Notes: a model not told the origin generated them from the sequence alone. 64,000 bases of DNA from Lentinus brumalis (GCA_001792895.1 MARA01000016.1:620001-684000), one strand, 5' to 3'. Positions 12,144 to 26,231 are shown, counted from the first letter of the stretch. Numbers and translations are program-made.

Positions 12144-15100
12144 GCCGGCTGGCAGTCATGGATCCGCGGCGGGGTGAACGGGTGCGGGTGCGGGAGGTGT
12201 GTCTATGCGCCATGGCAAGTTGAGTTGAGTACATCCATGTACGCGCCGTTTATAGGCCTCGTGTGCCGTTAGAACGTACCTTCCGACCGTGTATGGTGGG
12301 CCCGGCCATACCGCGCACTTGGACTGCGGCGAGCTGATGTCGAGGCATGGGAGACGGGACGGATGTCTGTGATTTGGTGAACGATGCTCGTGGCGGTCGA
12401 GCGCAAGGGACGGCGTCGGGCCGGGCCGAGATGACGTCGCGTTCGATCACCCTCGCGCTGCAGGACTCGTTCGCGTTGGGACTTGCCTATGACTCGCCCG
12501 GCTGCTTCCCTGTGCACTCGCTCTCTCTCCCTCGCACGCTGGGCTCCGCGTTCTTCGCTGCTTTCTGCTGTCCTCTCAACTGTGCTCTGCGTCCGTCTCT
12601 CCTGCCCTCGTCCCGCCCTCCGCTCGCCCTAGCGCCTTCCGTCAACAAGGATCGACCCGTGTATGCGCGCACCTCATGACAGTAAGCCCCATCTTGTGTC
12701 CCGGCTCGCGTCCTCGACGATCCTCTGTCCGACTCCTTTGCAACAGATGGTGGTCATTCGCGCAACGGAGGTGAGTACCTCTCCCGTGTTCTACGCCGTT
12801 CTGGCGAGTACACCGCTCGCACTCGCGCCCAGTAGCGACAATATCTCCTGCCCACCACAACTTCGCCACTCTGCCCCCTCCGCCCTCGCCACGTACCCCA
12901 CAGCACGTCCTGTACGTCCCGCAACCCACCACGCGCTGCCCCAAGGCCATACACGGCGTGCAGACCCGGTCTCTGCTGCCAGCTTCTGAGTGCACAGCAC
13001 GTGTAGACTCGAGTTCGCACTCTTGCGAGGACGCGGCTTGCGCCGCTTCATGATTGTGTCCTGCCCGGCGCGTCTGCTCCCACACAAGGTCAGTCGCTCA
13101 TCGCGTTCCCGACGGTGCACTTCACTAGCCCACGCTATCAGGACCCCGCGCCCTTGTCCGCCGCCGCCGTCTTCGAGGAATCCAATCGTCGTATGACTCG
13201 CCTGACAAATGGTCTCGCTGCGTCGCAGTTGGTCTATGCAACTCAGCTCGAGCCGATCCGTCGGACGACGCAGTTCTACTTACGTGACACAGGTACGCGA
13301 CTATATAGCGATCTCATTGATCTCATCCCCCGCACTTCTGCCTCGGGGGAAATACACGTCGCGCGCACACACCCTGCTGTGCATCGCGATGTGTCAGCGA
13401 GCGATGCCTGGGACAAGATCATAGACACGGCGGCTCACCTCTTCGACCCGTTCTTCGCATCCTCGGCCACAGGATGTCCCACTATAATGTCGAGGTGAAT
13501 ACTTCCTGCGTCTGAAGGCTGAGAATGCTCACCATTCGAGACAGCGAATGACCGCCCGTCGTGCAGCGCGTACAGGCAGCCGTCAGCAGGAGACCTCGAT
13601 GAGGGCGTGGCTTGCGCCGAGGACCGAGGACCGACATCTGCCCGTCGCCCGCCGCGTCCCGGGAGCTCCCCGGACGTCAATCTATGCTAGCGGAACGGTA
13701 TGGTACATCCACATGCATACGTCAACCTCGTCGCCCTACAGCCCCGCCCATACTGTGCGTCCCAGACGTCACCTGGCTGACGCCGCTCGCGCCCGGCTAC
13801 TACACGCGCTGGTCGTCCTTCGCCACCCTGCTGCCGGCCAGCATGTCAGCGTACCTGTGCGTCGAGCGCATGACGCTGATCAGCAAACGCAACAGCAGAC
13901 GAGCAGGAGCCGGCACACTACTCACCTCGGCGCGGCAGAACGCACGCTGAGGACGACTGCGCTACAATCGACGCGAAATCAGGTGAGTCAGCGCGTCTCG
14001 TACGAGCTCGCGAGCACGGTGCGTACCTCGAGCATCACGACGACGAGCGACAGCGCGAGGGCGGGCATGAGAGGAGTGGGTGCAGTCGTGGTGGACAGGG
14101 CCAGGGAGAGGGAGAGGGCAAGAAGAGGGCGGGCGTGGACGTGACGATCGCTCACCTCGCCCGTTATAGGTTCCTCTGGAGTCCGCGCTCGGCTCGTGCT
14201 GGGACGGCACGCCAGCCCCGGCAGGTTCCGCTCCCATGCGACACTGAGAAGGCATGCTCGCTGCTCGATTTGCGAGATGCAGGCTCGGATTCCGGCCGGC
14301 TGCGGGCAGGGCGGATGGTTGGATGCTCACGGAGGTAGGCTGGATTCTCCGCTGGGATAATGTGGGTTCCGCGCGCGGCGCGCCGAATTAACCACGCTGT
14401 CAGTGGTTGCAGCATCCGTGGTTAACGGCCCGCACAGGCGAGCATCGTATTCTGCGCTGTATCGGCGACACTTTATACGACTCGGTTGCGGGCAACGCAA
14501 ATATATTCTGTTCGCCATGCATACTCCGCTCGTCCTGCTATTGTCAATTCGTCAACATGGGGAGTAAATCGAGATGGAATGGGCACGCTTCCGGTCAGGA
14601 TGGTCGCGGCTCGCCGCTGCGGATCCCGATAGCGCAAGGCAATCCCAAGCTTGAAACCTGGGACACCGTCCGACGTCGAGTTTGTACGCACGTCCGTTTG
14701 GCTCCCGAGTTGCGTTGCATACGTCGTCTCCATTAGCGGGACAAGTTGGGTGCCGAGGGCTGGAAGCCCACTGGTTACACGTACTTGGCGAGGGCGGCTC
14801 GACCGACGAATGTTCGCGGTCAGCGCTGAACTTGAGGATTTACGGCTTGCCAGCCTGCGCTCTAGTGTAATGACGATGACCTTCAAGTTGGACAGGACAT
14901 ATGCAGGAGACGTTGCGGAACACGTACGCACCTGAGCGCAGGCTGGCCGTGTGGGGAGTCAGACTTGAATGTTGCGGTGTCTTGCGAAGCGTCCCGTTAA
15001 CCGGCACGCTCCCTGCAACACGACATCGATTGACGTACTCCGAGGACGCAGGTGAGCCGGCTCAGGCTGTGGTGTTTCCCTCTGAGCTGTGTTCGGCTGA

Positions 15101-18100
15101 TCGGAAGCGTGACTCACGGCTCCTGAAGGCTGGAGTCCGAGCTTCCGAGCGAGTTGTTGAGCAATGAGCACGGGTGCCGCGGTCCCACTGAGAGTCCGTC
15201 TAATGACCGCTGCTCGGAGAATCTGCGTGCTCTGAACAAGCTCAGAATTGAGATACATACAGCTGTGTTACAACAGAATCGGAGGGCAGGTGAGTGCGTA
15301 GTACGTACCGAATATCGACGTCAGAACAATCTGACTTGGAGTCTGAGATGAACAGCTGTCGGCTGTGTCTATCGTATGGAAGCCGTGCGGCGAGCTCGGT
15401 CCATGTGCAGCAGATCTTCCTGCCTCGCGGAACGCAGAGACCGTGCTCTGAAGTCCTTCCGACCTGCGGGTCTGCGATACGGTCGCAGCATTGACCTGCC
15501 TGTGCCCACTCAGGTACGACTGCCAGCTGAGATGCATCTGTGAAGTCCGTGAGATCGTGTTGCAGGGGTTCAGCAGGAGAATACCAAGGGCCGAGCAGCT
15601 CAAAGTGCAGCATTGCATGTCCGGTCGCCGGGAGATGTGCCGAGCGAGCGGCGGATCGCCGGCGGGTCAGTCTTCATTCGTGCTGAAAGTTCATGGTGCA
15701 ACCCTGCGTGAGATCAGTCGGCGTCAGCTGGTAGGACGCGCGAACACACACAACACTTGCCGGTAAGTACGTGAATTCCTGCAGGTTGTGATGTTGAGTC
15801 CCTGTCTCTAGGCTTGCTTCGGATTAGACATACACAGAGGACACCGCGGAGTTTTGGACATACCAACCTGAGAGCAGGCCGGCGATGTGGGGAGTCTGAC
15901 TCGTCCGGCCCGTCGAGTGTTGCGCTGTCTTGCAACGCTGCTCGATAACCGCAAGTGCATTGTCATCCTGCAAGCGGGTGCGACTTCGCTTACCAGGATT
16001 CCGAGGATGCAGGCGATGGGGCTGCGGTGCATCCCTTCGAGCTGTGTTCGGCCGGGAGCTTTACTCGCGACTCATGAAGGCAGAGCGTCCGAGTTCCTTG
16101 AGCACGGGTGCCGCTGTCCCACTGAAAGTTCATCCAACGACTGCTGCTGGGAGAGTCTGCTCATAATTTGTATGCAGCGTTACGTCGGCGGCAAGTTGGC
16201 GGTAGGACTGTGTGAGTCCTGCAAATGCTAGGTGAGTACATACCAGACTGCCTCGACGTCATGACAATCTGAGTCCAGGTGTGGTGAACAGCAATGGAGT
16301 CCGAGTGTCGGCTATTTCCATCGCATGGAAGCGTTCATCGAGCTCGGCCACTCTGTGCAGCGGATCCTCCTGCTATGCGAGATGCAGAAACCGTAAACTG
16401 AAGTCCTCCTGGTCACTCCTACTGACCTGCAGGGTCTGTGACGCGGTCACGGCATCCAGACTTTAGTGCCTGCCGCTGTACAACTGCCAGAGGCTCGAGC
16501 GACTTGAGATGCTCGGTGAGATGCTGTCGAAGGTGCTCACATATAATGTAAGGCCCGAGCAGCGCTCCAGACGATGGCGACATACGATACCGCATGGCCG
16601 GCGGCCGGGAGACTGGCCGAGAGCGGCGGACCGTGATGGTACCCTGCATAACATCAGTCAATGTCGGCCGGCCGGATGCACGAAACCACGCGAGAGACGG
16701 GTACCTCTGCGTTCGCGTTGGACATGTCCCCGTTGCGGGAGACTGGTATCATACTGCGCGGCCACCATGGCCGGTGACAAGTTATCTCACAGCTAGAAAG
16801 TGATGCCTCAGCTAGCAGGCCAGTGTTATTGTGTGGTTGCGCTTACAGGAGTCTGTACGACGTGCAGGGGAGACATGTGAGGTGTATCCTGGTAAAAATG
16901 GATCATAACATCTCAGCAACAACGTTTTCTGGAGTTACGCACCAATAAAGGTATCACCCTGTCGAGCAGAAGCCGAGGAACGACGGTCTTCACCTCCGGT
17001 AGGCAATAATCGTTCCCTGCTGAATGTCTCGCCTCTCCCGTGTTCGCGTGCTTCAAGCTCCCGATCGAGATCCAATCGAGCAGTATTCGGACACAAAGAA
17101 GAATGTGTCCGCGTTGTCTCCGCGGCGGCATTCTGCGGAGTCCAAGCCTGTATCGCTGTCGTTCATCGACCGGTGACCTTAATGGCTGGTATCACGTCCA
17201 CTGGGCAGCGCCAGAGTCTTGACTGGTGCGAGTCGCGAGGCGCATCATCTGGCTGCGAAAGAAGCTCTGCACGCAAGAAATCAGGAGCTCGTCCGAAGTA
17301 CAACATATTACGCTGAGTTGGAAATGAGATCGTACCATGAAACAGCCCCAGGATGGATGAGTACATGACACATACCGTCGCCCGAAGGCTTGACCAAATT
17401 CGCTTGCTTCAATATAACAGTGGAAACCGTCAGAGTAAACAGTCGATCGTCCGAAATGCCTGCAACGGTGACGAACCTGTCAGCAGTGGCAGCAGCTCGC
17501 TTCCGGAAGATCTGCCGTGCTGTTCTGATGTGCGAATGGGGCTACAAAACACGCAGGATCACTTACGGCTGGTTCTTGTTGGACTGATTCAAGTTTCACT
17601 ACTCATACGCGTCCCAGCGTCCGCGTGCTTGCGCTCTGCTCGCGGTCGAGTCGCTGTGTTTGAGCGCATGAAGACGCCGTCTCGACTCTAGAGCTTGACT
17701 GCCGGAAAGTCTGGCCTGCTCTCTAGGCATGGTAACGATATCTGTATGAACGTGTCAGAATACATGCATGAGAGGAGAAGGGGAGCGTCAGAGCACCGTG
17801 GTCACCTGAGCGCGGACATAACCGATGGTGTCCCTGACCACGGTGACATGGCTCCATGTGGTAGTTCGCGTCCCGGAGGTGGGAGAGGTCCTGCTTCGAT
17901 GTCTGTTGAGCGAAGTAAGCAACGAGTCGGTTGAATGTACCTCACAAGGATCGAGTATCCGGATTGCTATCCGGATCCAGACTGGCATTGATTGCCCCGG
18001 GGAACCTGACTGCTCGGTGCTGCCGGCTCTCTGCATGCTGCCTCCCTGTATCCTCGGCTGTTTGTTCTGAGTCTCTGACGGCCTCGCTCTCCCGGGCTGT

Positions 18101-20128
18101 CCGGTCGCTTGCAACGATCCTCTGCGCTCGCCATTGGACCTTCTCCGCTCCACGTAACAGAGACCTGCCTGGGTGAATCCGGCCGGAGACGAAGCCCGTG
18201 GTGGTGTGCACTGTGGGTACTCATGTGAGTGCCGCATTCTAACTTGAAGCTGATATGACGGATGAACCATGTTCGTCCGCAGAGCCGTCGGTCTCCCGAT
18301 CATCGAGTCCCTGCTGCCATCGAGCAGCCGGCGGTCGGCGGTGGCGAAAAGGGACGCTGTCGAGCGCGCACAAGCATTCGGCGGCCGGCGCGACTGAAAC
18401 AGCCGTTCCGCAAGGCGCTGCGATTGCCTCCGGAGTTGCTAGGTATGTGGCTTGTTGTCCGGCCTCTCAGGTTCACTGAATAAACCCCACTCGTCATCGC
18501 GTGGCAGCATGATTGAGGCTGATGGTTCTTCCTAACCGCGAAGAAGGACGATCCGTCTGTACGTGTACACGGAAGCCGACCTGCATGATCAGTACCATTT
18601 TTGCTCGACGGGCGGCAGGAGATGAGATGAGAGCAACGTACCAGCCTGAGCATTGGTGAGACGGGCGGAGCGCCGCGCGTTCGGGGACCCGGACACTCTC
18701 TGTGCTTTGCATACGCTGGTCTGCTCATTGTCCTGCTCTCCGTATGAGGTCGTGGTGGTCGTTCGGGTTGAGAGCGCTGGAAAGCTGTGCACGGTGCTTC
18801 GCGGCCTTGTAGATCTAGATAGAGTATTTCCGACTCTCTTCTAAGTACTACCACCAGTACGAGTCTCTGTGTATGATTGATATGACTCACTACCACGCTC
18901 TGGCTGTCCGGACACGGTGGGAGGGCCGGACCGGGTCGAATCGCATCAGTCTTGCGACGCGGTGACAGATACGACGATGCTACTCGCTTTCTGCACACCC
19001 GCCTGTGGCTAACACCGCCTGGGCCGACTGAGCCAGCTCCCGAAGAGGCGCATACGCAGAAACGCCGCTCGCACCTGGCTGGCCCTCCTCCCACCGGCCA
19101 CAAGCTCTGCCCTCCTCGTCGTATCCCCGGGGCAGCGATGCGGTGTCGCAGACAAACTTGCAGATGTAGAGTCAGCGCAATAGCACATGCTCCAAGCCTC
19201 CCGACGTACCTTGTGTCCCGCGAGATATTCTGTGCAGGACCCGCCCATTGTGCGCAGAAGGGCCATTCTGCGGCGTAGAACAGCACGACAAACCACACAA
19301 AATCGAACGGTCAGTACACCCACCCAGTACCCAGAAACCAGAAAACACCACAAGGTAAGGATTCGTACCGTGGAGAGCAACCCTCGCTTGCCCGCTACAG
19401 CCTCCTCCGAGCATCCGCCCCGCCGGAGCACGATCCGCACACCAGCCGACATGTCGACAGCGGTCCCGACCGTCGCTTGAAGCCAGCCGTGCTCCCCTCC
19501 CCGACGCAAAGAAGTCGGGTCCACGGCCGTGTAAACATTGACGGCAACGTCGAGCATCCAGGAAGACTAGTCCTTCATACGTAGATGACGCTGTACACAT
19601 TATATTGATTTCGTCGCCCAATTATGATGTGCCTACGATACTATACATCACCAGACGGTACAAGTACACCTCACGAACAGCCTATTAGGTATACCATGTC
19701 AGCGCGCGAAAGCAAACGAACGACGGACGAGCAGCCGTTATCCAAACGGGAGCAATCAACGCGCAATCCCTACATCCTCAGCCGGTGTCCGCTCACGAGC
19801 CCTACGCGTCCGTCTCGGTCTCGGAGGCTGCGGTATCATCGCCACGGCGGGAGCGGGGAGCTCCGATTGCCACTGGACGCCCTGCGCTTTCCGGCGGCGT
19901 TTGCGCAGGAAGAGGATGGCAAACGTCGCGCCTGCGGTGAGGAGGATGGCCCCGAGGATGGCCCCGAGCACTTCCGCGGCGATGTCGCCGCTGGACTGGC
20001 CGTGCGAGGGGGAGGACGTTGGCGGGGTACGACGACGGACGGGGTGATGGATGGGAGGGCTGTGGAGGCGGGTACTGAGGGCGAAACGAATGGTGTTGTG
20101 CTGAAGTGGCAGAGGATCGTGGGCGGAA
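10887..20128. repeat. R1 tandem unit 2
   Basis: Second copy of the 9,243-bp unit (one base shorter through a G-run change near 20,024). It starts inside P2 and ends inside P3, where the sequence after GGCGGAA becomes CGTAGGCGGGCC and diverges from units 1 and 2. The phase of the unit is what unequal crossing-over between two diverged paralogues, P1-type and P3-type, would leave. Confidence 0.92.
12257..19540. other. R1 body, copy 2: non-genic spacer
   Basis: Sequence-identical to 3,014-10,297 wherever compared, including the exon-like relic at 13,753-13,950 and the nested duplication at about 14,933-16,693. No gene supported. Confidence 0.6.
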
Positions 20129-21400
20129 CGTAGGCGGGCCATGGAGACTCATGAGCGATATGGGCCTGTAGGAGAAGGGGACGCGCTCACTTGTTATCTG
20201 ATACAGTGAGGGTGATGGAGTCGATGTCGAGCACGGTCGAGACATTGGACTGGTCGAACGTGAGGGCGAGCGTCGTGAGTCTGTCCTCGGCGAGGCCGAT
20301 GATCAATATCGGCTGGATGGAGGTGTTGACCTGCGCGAAGACGGAGACGACGGGGTTCGCGGTCGACACGGAGATGTTCACGACCGCAGTGGACCTCGGT
20401 GACGTCTTGATGTTCAGCGCGAGTGCTGGTGCAGGCACGGCACTATCAATTCACGGGACGTCTTCTGCGGTGTCACTGCAGGATTGACGCACCTCGGACG
20501 GATAGGAAGAGTCGCGGGATGAAGCCGCCGCTGGCATTGTTTGGGCCGGAGGTGGTCGTGAGCGTGCCGTCCGATGCGTTTGCTGAGGTGACGATGCGCC
20601 TGTGGTCATGAGATGAGCCACGGCCATGAAATAGGAATACAGTACATATCATACAGAGCACAAGAGATACTGTGCGACGCCTGAAGAGGCACATACACGG
20701 TAGAGGTAGCAGCGTGGGCGGACAGGCTCAGTCAAACCAAATTTCACCAAGCCTGCAATGCAGAGGCCTATTGAGCCGCAAGTAAGAGCGATGGAGCGAT
20801 GAATACTCGCGAGGTAGGAGAAGCCAGCGCCAGGGTGAGCGCGCATGCAGACGCACAGTACTCGTGCAGAGTCCACAGACCACAGTCCACCGCCGATGTC
20901 CCAGGCGAGGCTCACTGACACCACTGTGAGCAGCCTTCGTCCAGCCAGCACCCTCCTTCACTTGACGTGGGAGTATAAGTTGCCATACGGTCTCTCGCGG
21001 GTCTTCCACTTCCACAATGTTCGCCATAGCCCGTCAGGACAAAAGCTTTGTCCGTGGTGACACAGCAGGCACCTCTGCAAGCGCAGAAATACGCATAATC
21101 AAGGAACGAGGGAAGATGTTTGATGATACGGGAGTTTGGAGGCCAGGGATATGACGACATGATGGATGCTAGGACGTACCATGAGCTATTGCAGCTTTCG
21201 GTGCCAGCCGAGCTTAGCGTCAAGCCGCACGCGGGCGGACTGTAGATGATCTGTGACGCGGTATCCTGGAGGGTGATGTTGACGACGGCGTCAGCGAGCC
21301 CAGGTAAGAGTGCAAGCAGACAGATGAGCTCGAGGACGACGACAGGGAGCGACCGCATGAACAAGGGCAGCCTGGAGACCCGCTGAAGGGGCCTGGACAT
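19756..21400 (-). pseudogene. P3: membrane glycoprotein gene, start kept but frame broken in the stalk
   Basis: On the minus strand an ATG at 21,400 opens a leader (MSRPLQRVSRLPLFMRS followed by a leucine-rich core ending GLADA) and VNITLQDTASQIIYSPP, so this copy retains the initiator that P1 and P2 lost. Exons equivalent to P1 are visible near 20,600-20,494 and 20,425-20,191. The stalk-membrane exon carries a one-base deletion in a G-run at about 20,024-20,027. Upstream of it the Ser/Thr/Pro stalk frame no longer joins the membrane segment (GAILGAILLTAGATFAILFL) and the tail RKRRRK. Thus P3 would give a truncated, perhaps secreted, product. A TATAAA is present on the minus strand near 21,513-21,519. 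If the deletion is a sequencing error, P3 would be the one functional gene of the array. Confidence 0.7.
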
Positions 21401-21672
21401 GCTAGCTGGCAGTCATGGATCCGCGGCGGGGTAAATGGGAGCGGATGATGGAGGGAGGGTGCGTCTATCCGCCATGGCAACGAGAGTTCAGTACATCCAT
21501 GTACGCGCCGTTTATAGGCCTCGTGTGCCGTTAGAACGTACCTTCCGACCACGTATGGTGAACCCGGCAATACCGCGCCCAGGAGCTGCGGCGAGCTGAT
21601 GTCGGGGCATGCGAGACGGGACCGATGTCTGTGATTTGGTGAACGATGCTCGTGGCGGTCGAGCGCAAGGAG
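20129..21672. repeat. R1 partial third copy, diverged
   Basis: This is homologous to 1,644-3,166 and 10,887-12,409 but with scattered substitutions and small indels (for example an insertion TGTTTGATGATAC near 21,117). Homology stops at about 21,672 (GAGCGCAAGG). About 110 bp of unique sequence then separates it from array R2. Confidence 0.85.
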
Positions 21673-22008
21673 CACTTCATTCGAGCGCCCAGCCGTGCCT
21701 GAGATTTACTTACCCGCGCTCTTATTCAGGACAAGGGTTAACATCAAGTGTGTATTTCGGGGTTTGGATCGCATCAAAGCCGCGGCAGCAGAAAATGACA
21801 GATCCAGGGGAGAGACAGACAACGTGCTCAGCTCGTCGGGCGTTGGCAACCTCGTCCTCGGTCTCTCTCTCCCTCCTCCTCCTCCGCCCCCAGGCTCCGC
21901 ATTCTCGTCTCGTCTCTCCTTCCCCAGACCTCTCGAGGCTGCGCGCCGGGACTTCCACTCTCTTCCTCCACGCTCTTTTCCTCTCGCTCGCTCTCAGAAT
22001 CTCTGAAA

Positions 22009-24006
22009 ATGTTCGCCGGCCTCTCGCTCGACAAACGCGGTCTCCACCGCCGCCTCACTGGCGGCCTCAAGCGCGTTAACAAGCGTGTCTACACCCCGAC
22101 AGCCATCTTCACGCACGAGGCTACGACGACCGACATTATCACTCCGCCCGCGGCCCCTACTACGAGTGAGTCTCATCTCGTCATCCTCTCGGAGAGTGGC
22201 ATAGTTCGAGGAACGGGTCTCGTCCAGAGGTATCCTCTCCGCGTCGTAACGAGTGTCCTTCTGTCCCCGCTGCCAAGCTCAGCAGCCCGTTACTTCGTCT
22301 GTCCTCGATTCTAGTTGCTGGGATTGGGACTTCGGTTCCAGAGATATGAGGGTGATCAGCCTGCCTGGTCGCACATACCCGGCTTCTTCTTCTCTATCGC
22401 GCATATAGTCCCTGTTTGAACTTGCGGAACCTTTGCGAACCCATGCGCGGACGACGGGACACTACCACCCAAGTCTGGAAGGTCACCCCAAATGAACGCG
22501 TCCGATCGACTCGTGGATCGAGTATTGGACATATGACGCTGTAGTCTCGCGCCAGACGTTGAGGGCGTGGTTACTTCTCGTCTTTAGTCGGGCAGGAAGA
22601 CGGGACAGAGACGAGACAGAACCATGCTTATAATGTTTGGTGGGTGTGGTATTGGCGTGTGTGGGTTCCGTCCCGCTCGGCCGCTGCAACCGATGGTGAC
22701 CTCCGGCGACCAGGGTCATCTCGCGCAACACAACGATTGTGCATTTCATTTTGAACTCGACTTGGCTTCTTCACGTCGCGACCTCTTCTCTCCAAGTATC
22801 TCTTCCAGCACTCGGCGACACTTGTGTGCTTCCTTGAACAGAGACTTGCTGTGTTTTCTCGTACCTGTCACTCGTTGTATGCCTTGTACGCACTCGGGCT
22901 AACGTAGATCTTCAGCAGCTGATCCTAACACTATCACTCCTGTCGACACGAACACGGTCACGTCCTCGAGCACGACTGTCTCAATCACCATTCCGGGCGT
23001 CACGGACACGCTGTCGGGCATCGGCATCCCCGTGACGGTGACTACCTCCACATCGGAGACCCCAGTCTTGCCCTCGACTACGTCCACGTCTACGTCCACG
23101 ACGCCTCCACCCACGACGCCCCCGGTCACGACGAGCAGCTCGACGCCTGTGCGGGCGCCGACTACGCTGCCAGATGCCACGACAGAGGTCAGGGTGACGG
23201 TGACGTCCACCCCAGCATTCTCGCATTCGCAGAGTGCGACGCAGCTCGCGGCTAGTCCCACCAGCTCGACGACGGCGACCTCGGGATCCAGCACTGGCGT
23301 CGTCATCGGCGGTGTCGTTGCGGCTATCGTCGCAGTCGCCGGCATCGTGTTCGCGGTGATCTTCTTCGTGGTATGTGCTGCGATAGCTGCATAGTCTTGC
23401 GCGATACTCACCTGCTCGCAGCGCCGCTCGCGCCGCAACAGCGACGACGACGACGGCAACGACTTCGACCCCGACGCGTTCCGCCGCCAGTCGATGATGC
23501 TGCCCCAGGACGGCGGCTCCGGCTCCGGCTCCGGCTCTGGCATGGCGCGCGCGATGACCTACAGCCGCGGCGGCGCCCGCCCGCCGACGATGATCGAGCA
23601 GAAGCTGGCGCACGGGCCCGTGTCGTACAACCCGACGCCGATGCCGTCGCATCCGTACGGATACAACTCGTACAACACGTTCGCGCCCGGCCAGGTCATG
23701 ACGCCGACGACGGTGAACTCTGCGAACCCGTTCTTCTCGTCGTACGCCGAGTCTCCGATGGCGTCTCCGGTGTCGTCCGTCCCTGTGTACGAGTCTGCGT
23801 ACGATGCGCGCGGCAACCCCGTCTCCCGAACCCCGTCCAACGCGTCCACGCCTGTTTTGTCTCGTCACACGTCGACTGCCCTGAGCCCGCTGTGGAGTTG
23901 CGCGGTAGACATGTACATAGCGACGAAATATATTTTTTCCCCATCTTTCGCGCGCGTCTTCGTGGAGACTGATGGGCGAGACCAGCGTGATCTAGCCGGT
24001 ATCTAA
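22009..24006 (+). pseudogene. R2-A: mucin-like single-pass membrane protein, tail truncated
   Basis: Exon 1 (22,009-22,165) encodes MFAGLSLDKRGLHRRLTGG and a Thr-rich start. Exon 2 (22,919-23,370) gives a Ser/Thr-rich ectodomain and the membrane segment (GVVIGGVVAAIVAVAGIVFA). Exon 3 (23,422-24,006) starts the basic/acidic cytoplasmic region (RRSRRNSDDDDGND). Phases agree across both introns; intron 1 is long (about 750 nt). After LSRHTSTA at about 23,880 the sequence lacks about 16 nt present in copy C, shifts frame and ends at 24,006, so about two thirds of the tail is missing. The promoter is a pyrimidine-rich tract shared with B and C, but homology upstream begins only at about 21,786. 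Confidence 0.75.
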
Positions 24007-26231
24007 CGGCAGCGGGCGCACGAGTGCCAGAGAAATAGAGACTTAGATACGGGGCTCGGGGGGTGTATAGGACAGTAGGGCATGCGCACGAGATGGGGTG
24101 GGCAGGGGGCCGCAGACTTGGAGCAGCACACTCGAGAAGGGAGGAGAACTTGGGTGTATTTTGGACAAGTGGCTACTACAGGACGTGGCTACCAGACAAT
24201 ACATGCAGACTCGCGTCGACAAAGCCGCAGAGAACTGCTCCGGAAACCTGCTGCAAGACGTCCAAATCCGCGGTCGGACCTCGGGCGCCTATCCGAGGAC
24301 CTTGCCGCGGAGACTGCCTCCAGCTCTGCTTTCTACCACCACCTCGGCCCTCGACTGGCCTCCTCCTCCCTCTCTCCGCGCGATGTGTCTTCGCGTCTCT
24401 CCAGCCTCGCCGCAACTCAGCCTCGCCGTCCAACACAAACTTACGCAAGTTCTGCTGTCCGTCCGACCGCGGCACTGCCCGTGACCTGCGAACGGTGAGT
24501 CGCCCTCCGTGGTAGTAAGGAGGAGCAAAAACGTGCCGGCGGGTAGGGAGGGACAGAAAAGATAAGCAGACTCGCACCTTCCTCGCGACATAACCACGCT
24601 GTCCGAGCCGGCGACGCCCAGTTGCGTCTCTCTCACCTGCGTGCGGTCCTTGCATTGCCGTGATCTGGACATATAGGTGAGCGTTTGCAAGCAGAGACCA
24701 GCGTCGAGGGCTTACTGGAGTCGCTTTTGTCCCAGCGACACAGTAGTACTGAAGGCAGCACATCGCGGCCCTTGCCAAGGCTTGTGCTAACGCCGCTCAC
24801 TTAGATGTTGCCACTTCGGGTGATGAAAACAGAGACGGCACAGAGCGAGAGTGCCGCACTACTAGCTGGGAAGTAGAACGAGAAAAGGTATGTAAGTACT
24901 CGCACCTCTCTCTTCCCTTGCACTCCACAGATACATACTCCCCACCGCGGTCATCTTGTACGCTTACTCAATAAGGTCAGTCGCCATACAAGTCAAGTAT
25001 AACGCAAAGAAGACGCACCGAGTTTCGAGAGCTAACCACGTACTTCTGAGCGACGACAGCGTGCCGCTGAGGTAAGGCGGACGCATTGCTCTCGCCGCCG
25101 CTTGAACCTGTCTGGAAGGTGGCTAGTACGCGCCAGGAGAGCGCGTCAGTGTCCGCGACGTCCGTACAAGTGTGACATACTCACCCGGTTGCTGGAGAGA
25201 ACTGACTCCTTTGGGAGCAGCGAGGGATGCACACATCGGGTAGGTGCGGCGCGATGACTGCGGCTGACAGAGACTGGCGGCGAGATCCTGATTTCTGCGC
25301 CGACTTGGAGACCGAGGTCCGAGGATGGTGCGCGGTCTGGTAAGTGGCCCCAAGGTTAGTTATCAACACTACCCTGCGCATTGGAGAGAAGCAGGCGAAC
25401 TCACAAGAAGTTGGCGCTGCATGTCCAGTGGGTGAAATCGCAAGACGAAGCCGGCAGACTGCAGCGGCGGTTGCTTGCACTCCCGAGGACGCGTAGAACG
25501 GCGGTGTATGTGCGTTGGTGACGTGCAGAGCCAGGCGACGGTGGAGTGGGACTGTTTCGTTGGGCGGTCAGAGAACTATATGCATGGTAGGAGTGAAGCT
25601 CGAGTCTCGACTGACCTCTTCGATTGCGGCTACATACCGAGAGACGCGGCGCGAGAATAGTCCTACAAGTCTCCCCGCAATGCCCTGCTGCAAATAGTGA
25701 TCATCAGTGTGTTGCTCAGCAGTAAAGCAGCTATCTGAACTAACCGGTAGGCTCAGGACACCATCCGGCCATCTGAAGTCATTTCTGTGCATGGGAATGG
25801 AAGCTGGGCAAGACGGAGCGGGACAGTGGGATTGTTTCGCTATCCACTGGGGAGCGAGTCGCGATGCATCGAAGGACACTCATCACTCGAAACCAGCAAC
25901 GGCACTGGACCAGGTTGAGTGGGGACAGGGACACCACGGGACAGGACAACATGAGCGTACCTCATATCCTCTGGCAGACAATGCTGGAGGGCTGAGGCTA
26001 ATATGTTGAGAGCAGTTCAAGGTGCGCATCCTTTGCCGTCCAGGAGGAAATCAAGGTTCGTTTCCATCGGGTAGACATGCCGAGGACATTGTGGGTGACG
26101 AGGAGGTGGTGGTCAGGAAGGGACTCAGGCAGGGACTCGAGAGCACCACTGAGGCTGCCACGTCAGAGCAGAGTGGTTCGACACCGGCAGTGTTGCATTT
26201 ACGTACTTGAACTGGGGCTAGCCTCGAGGAC

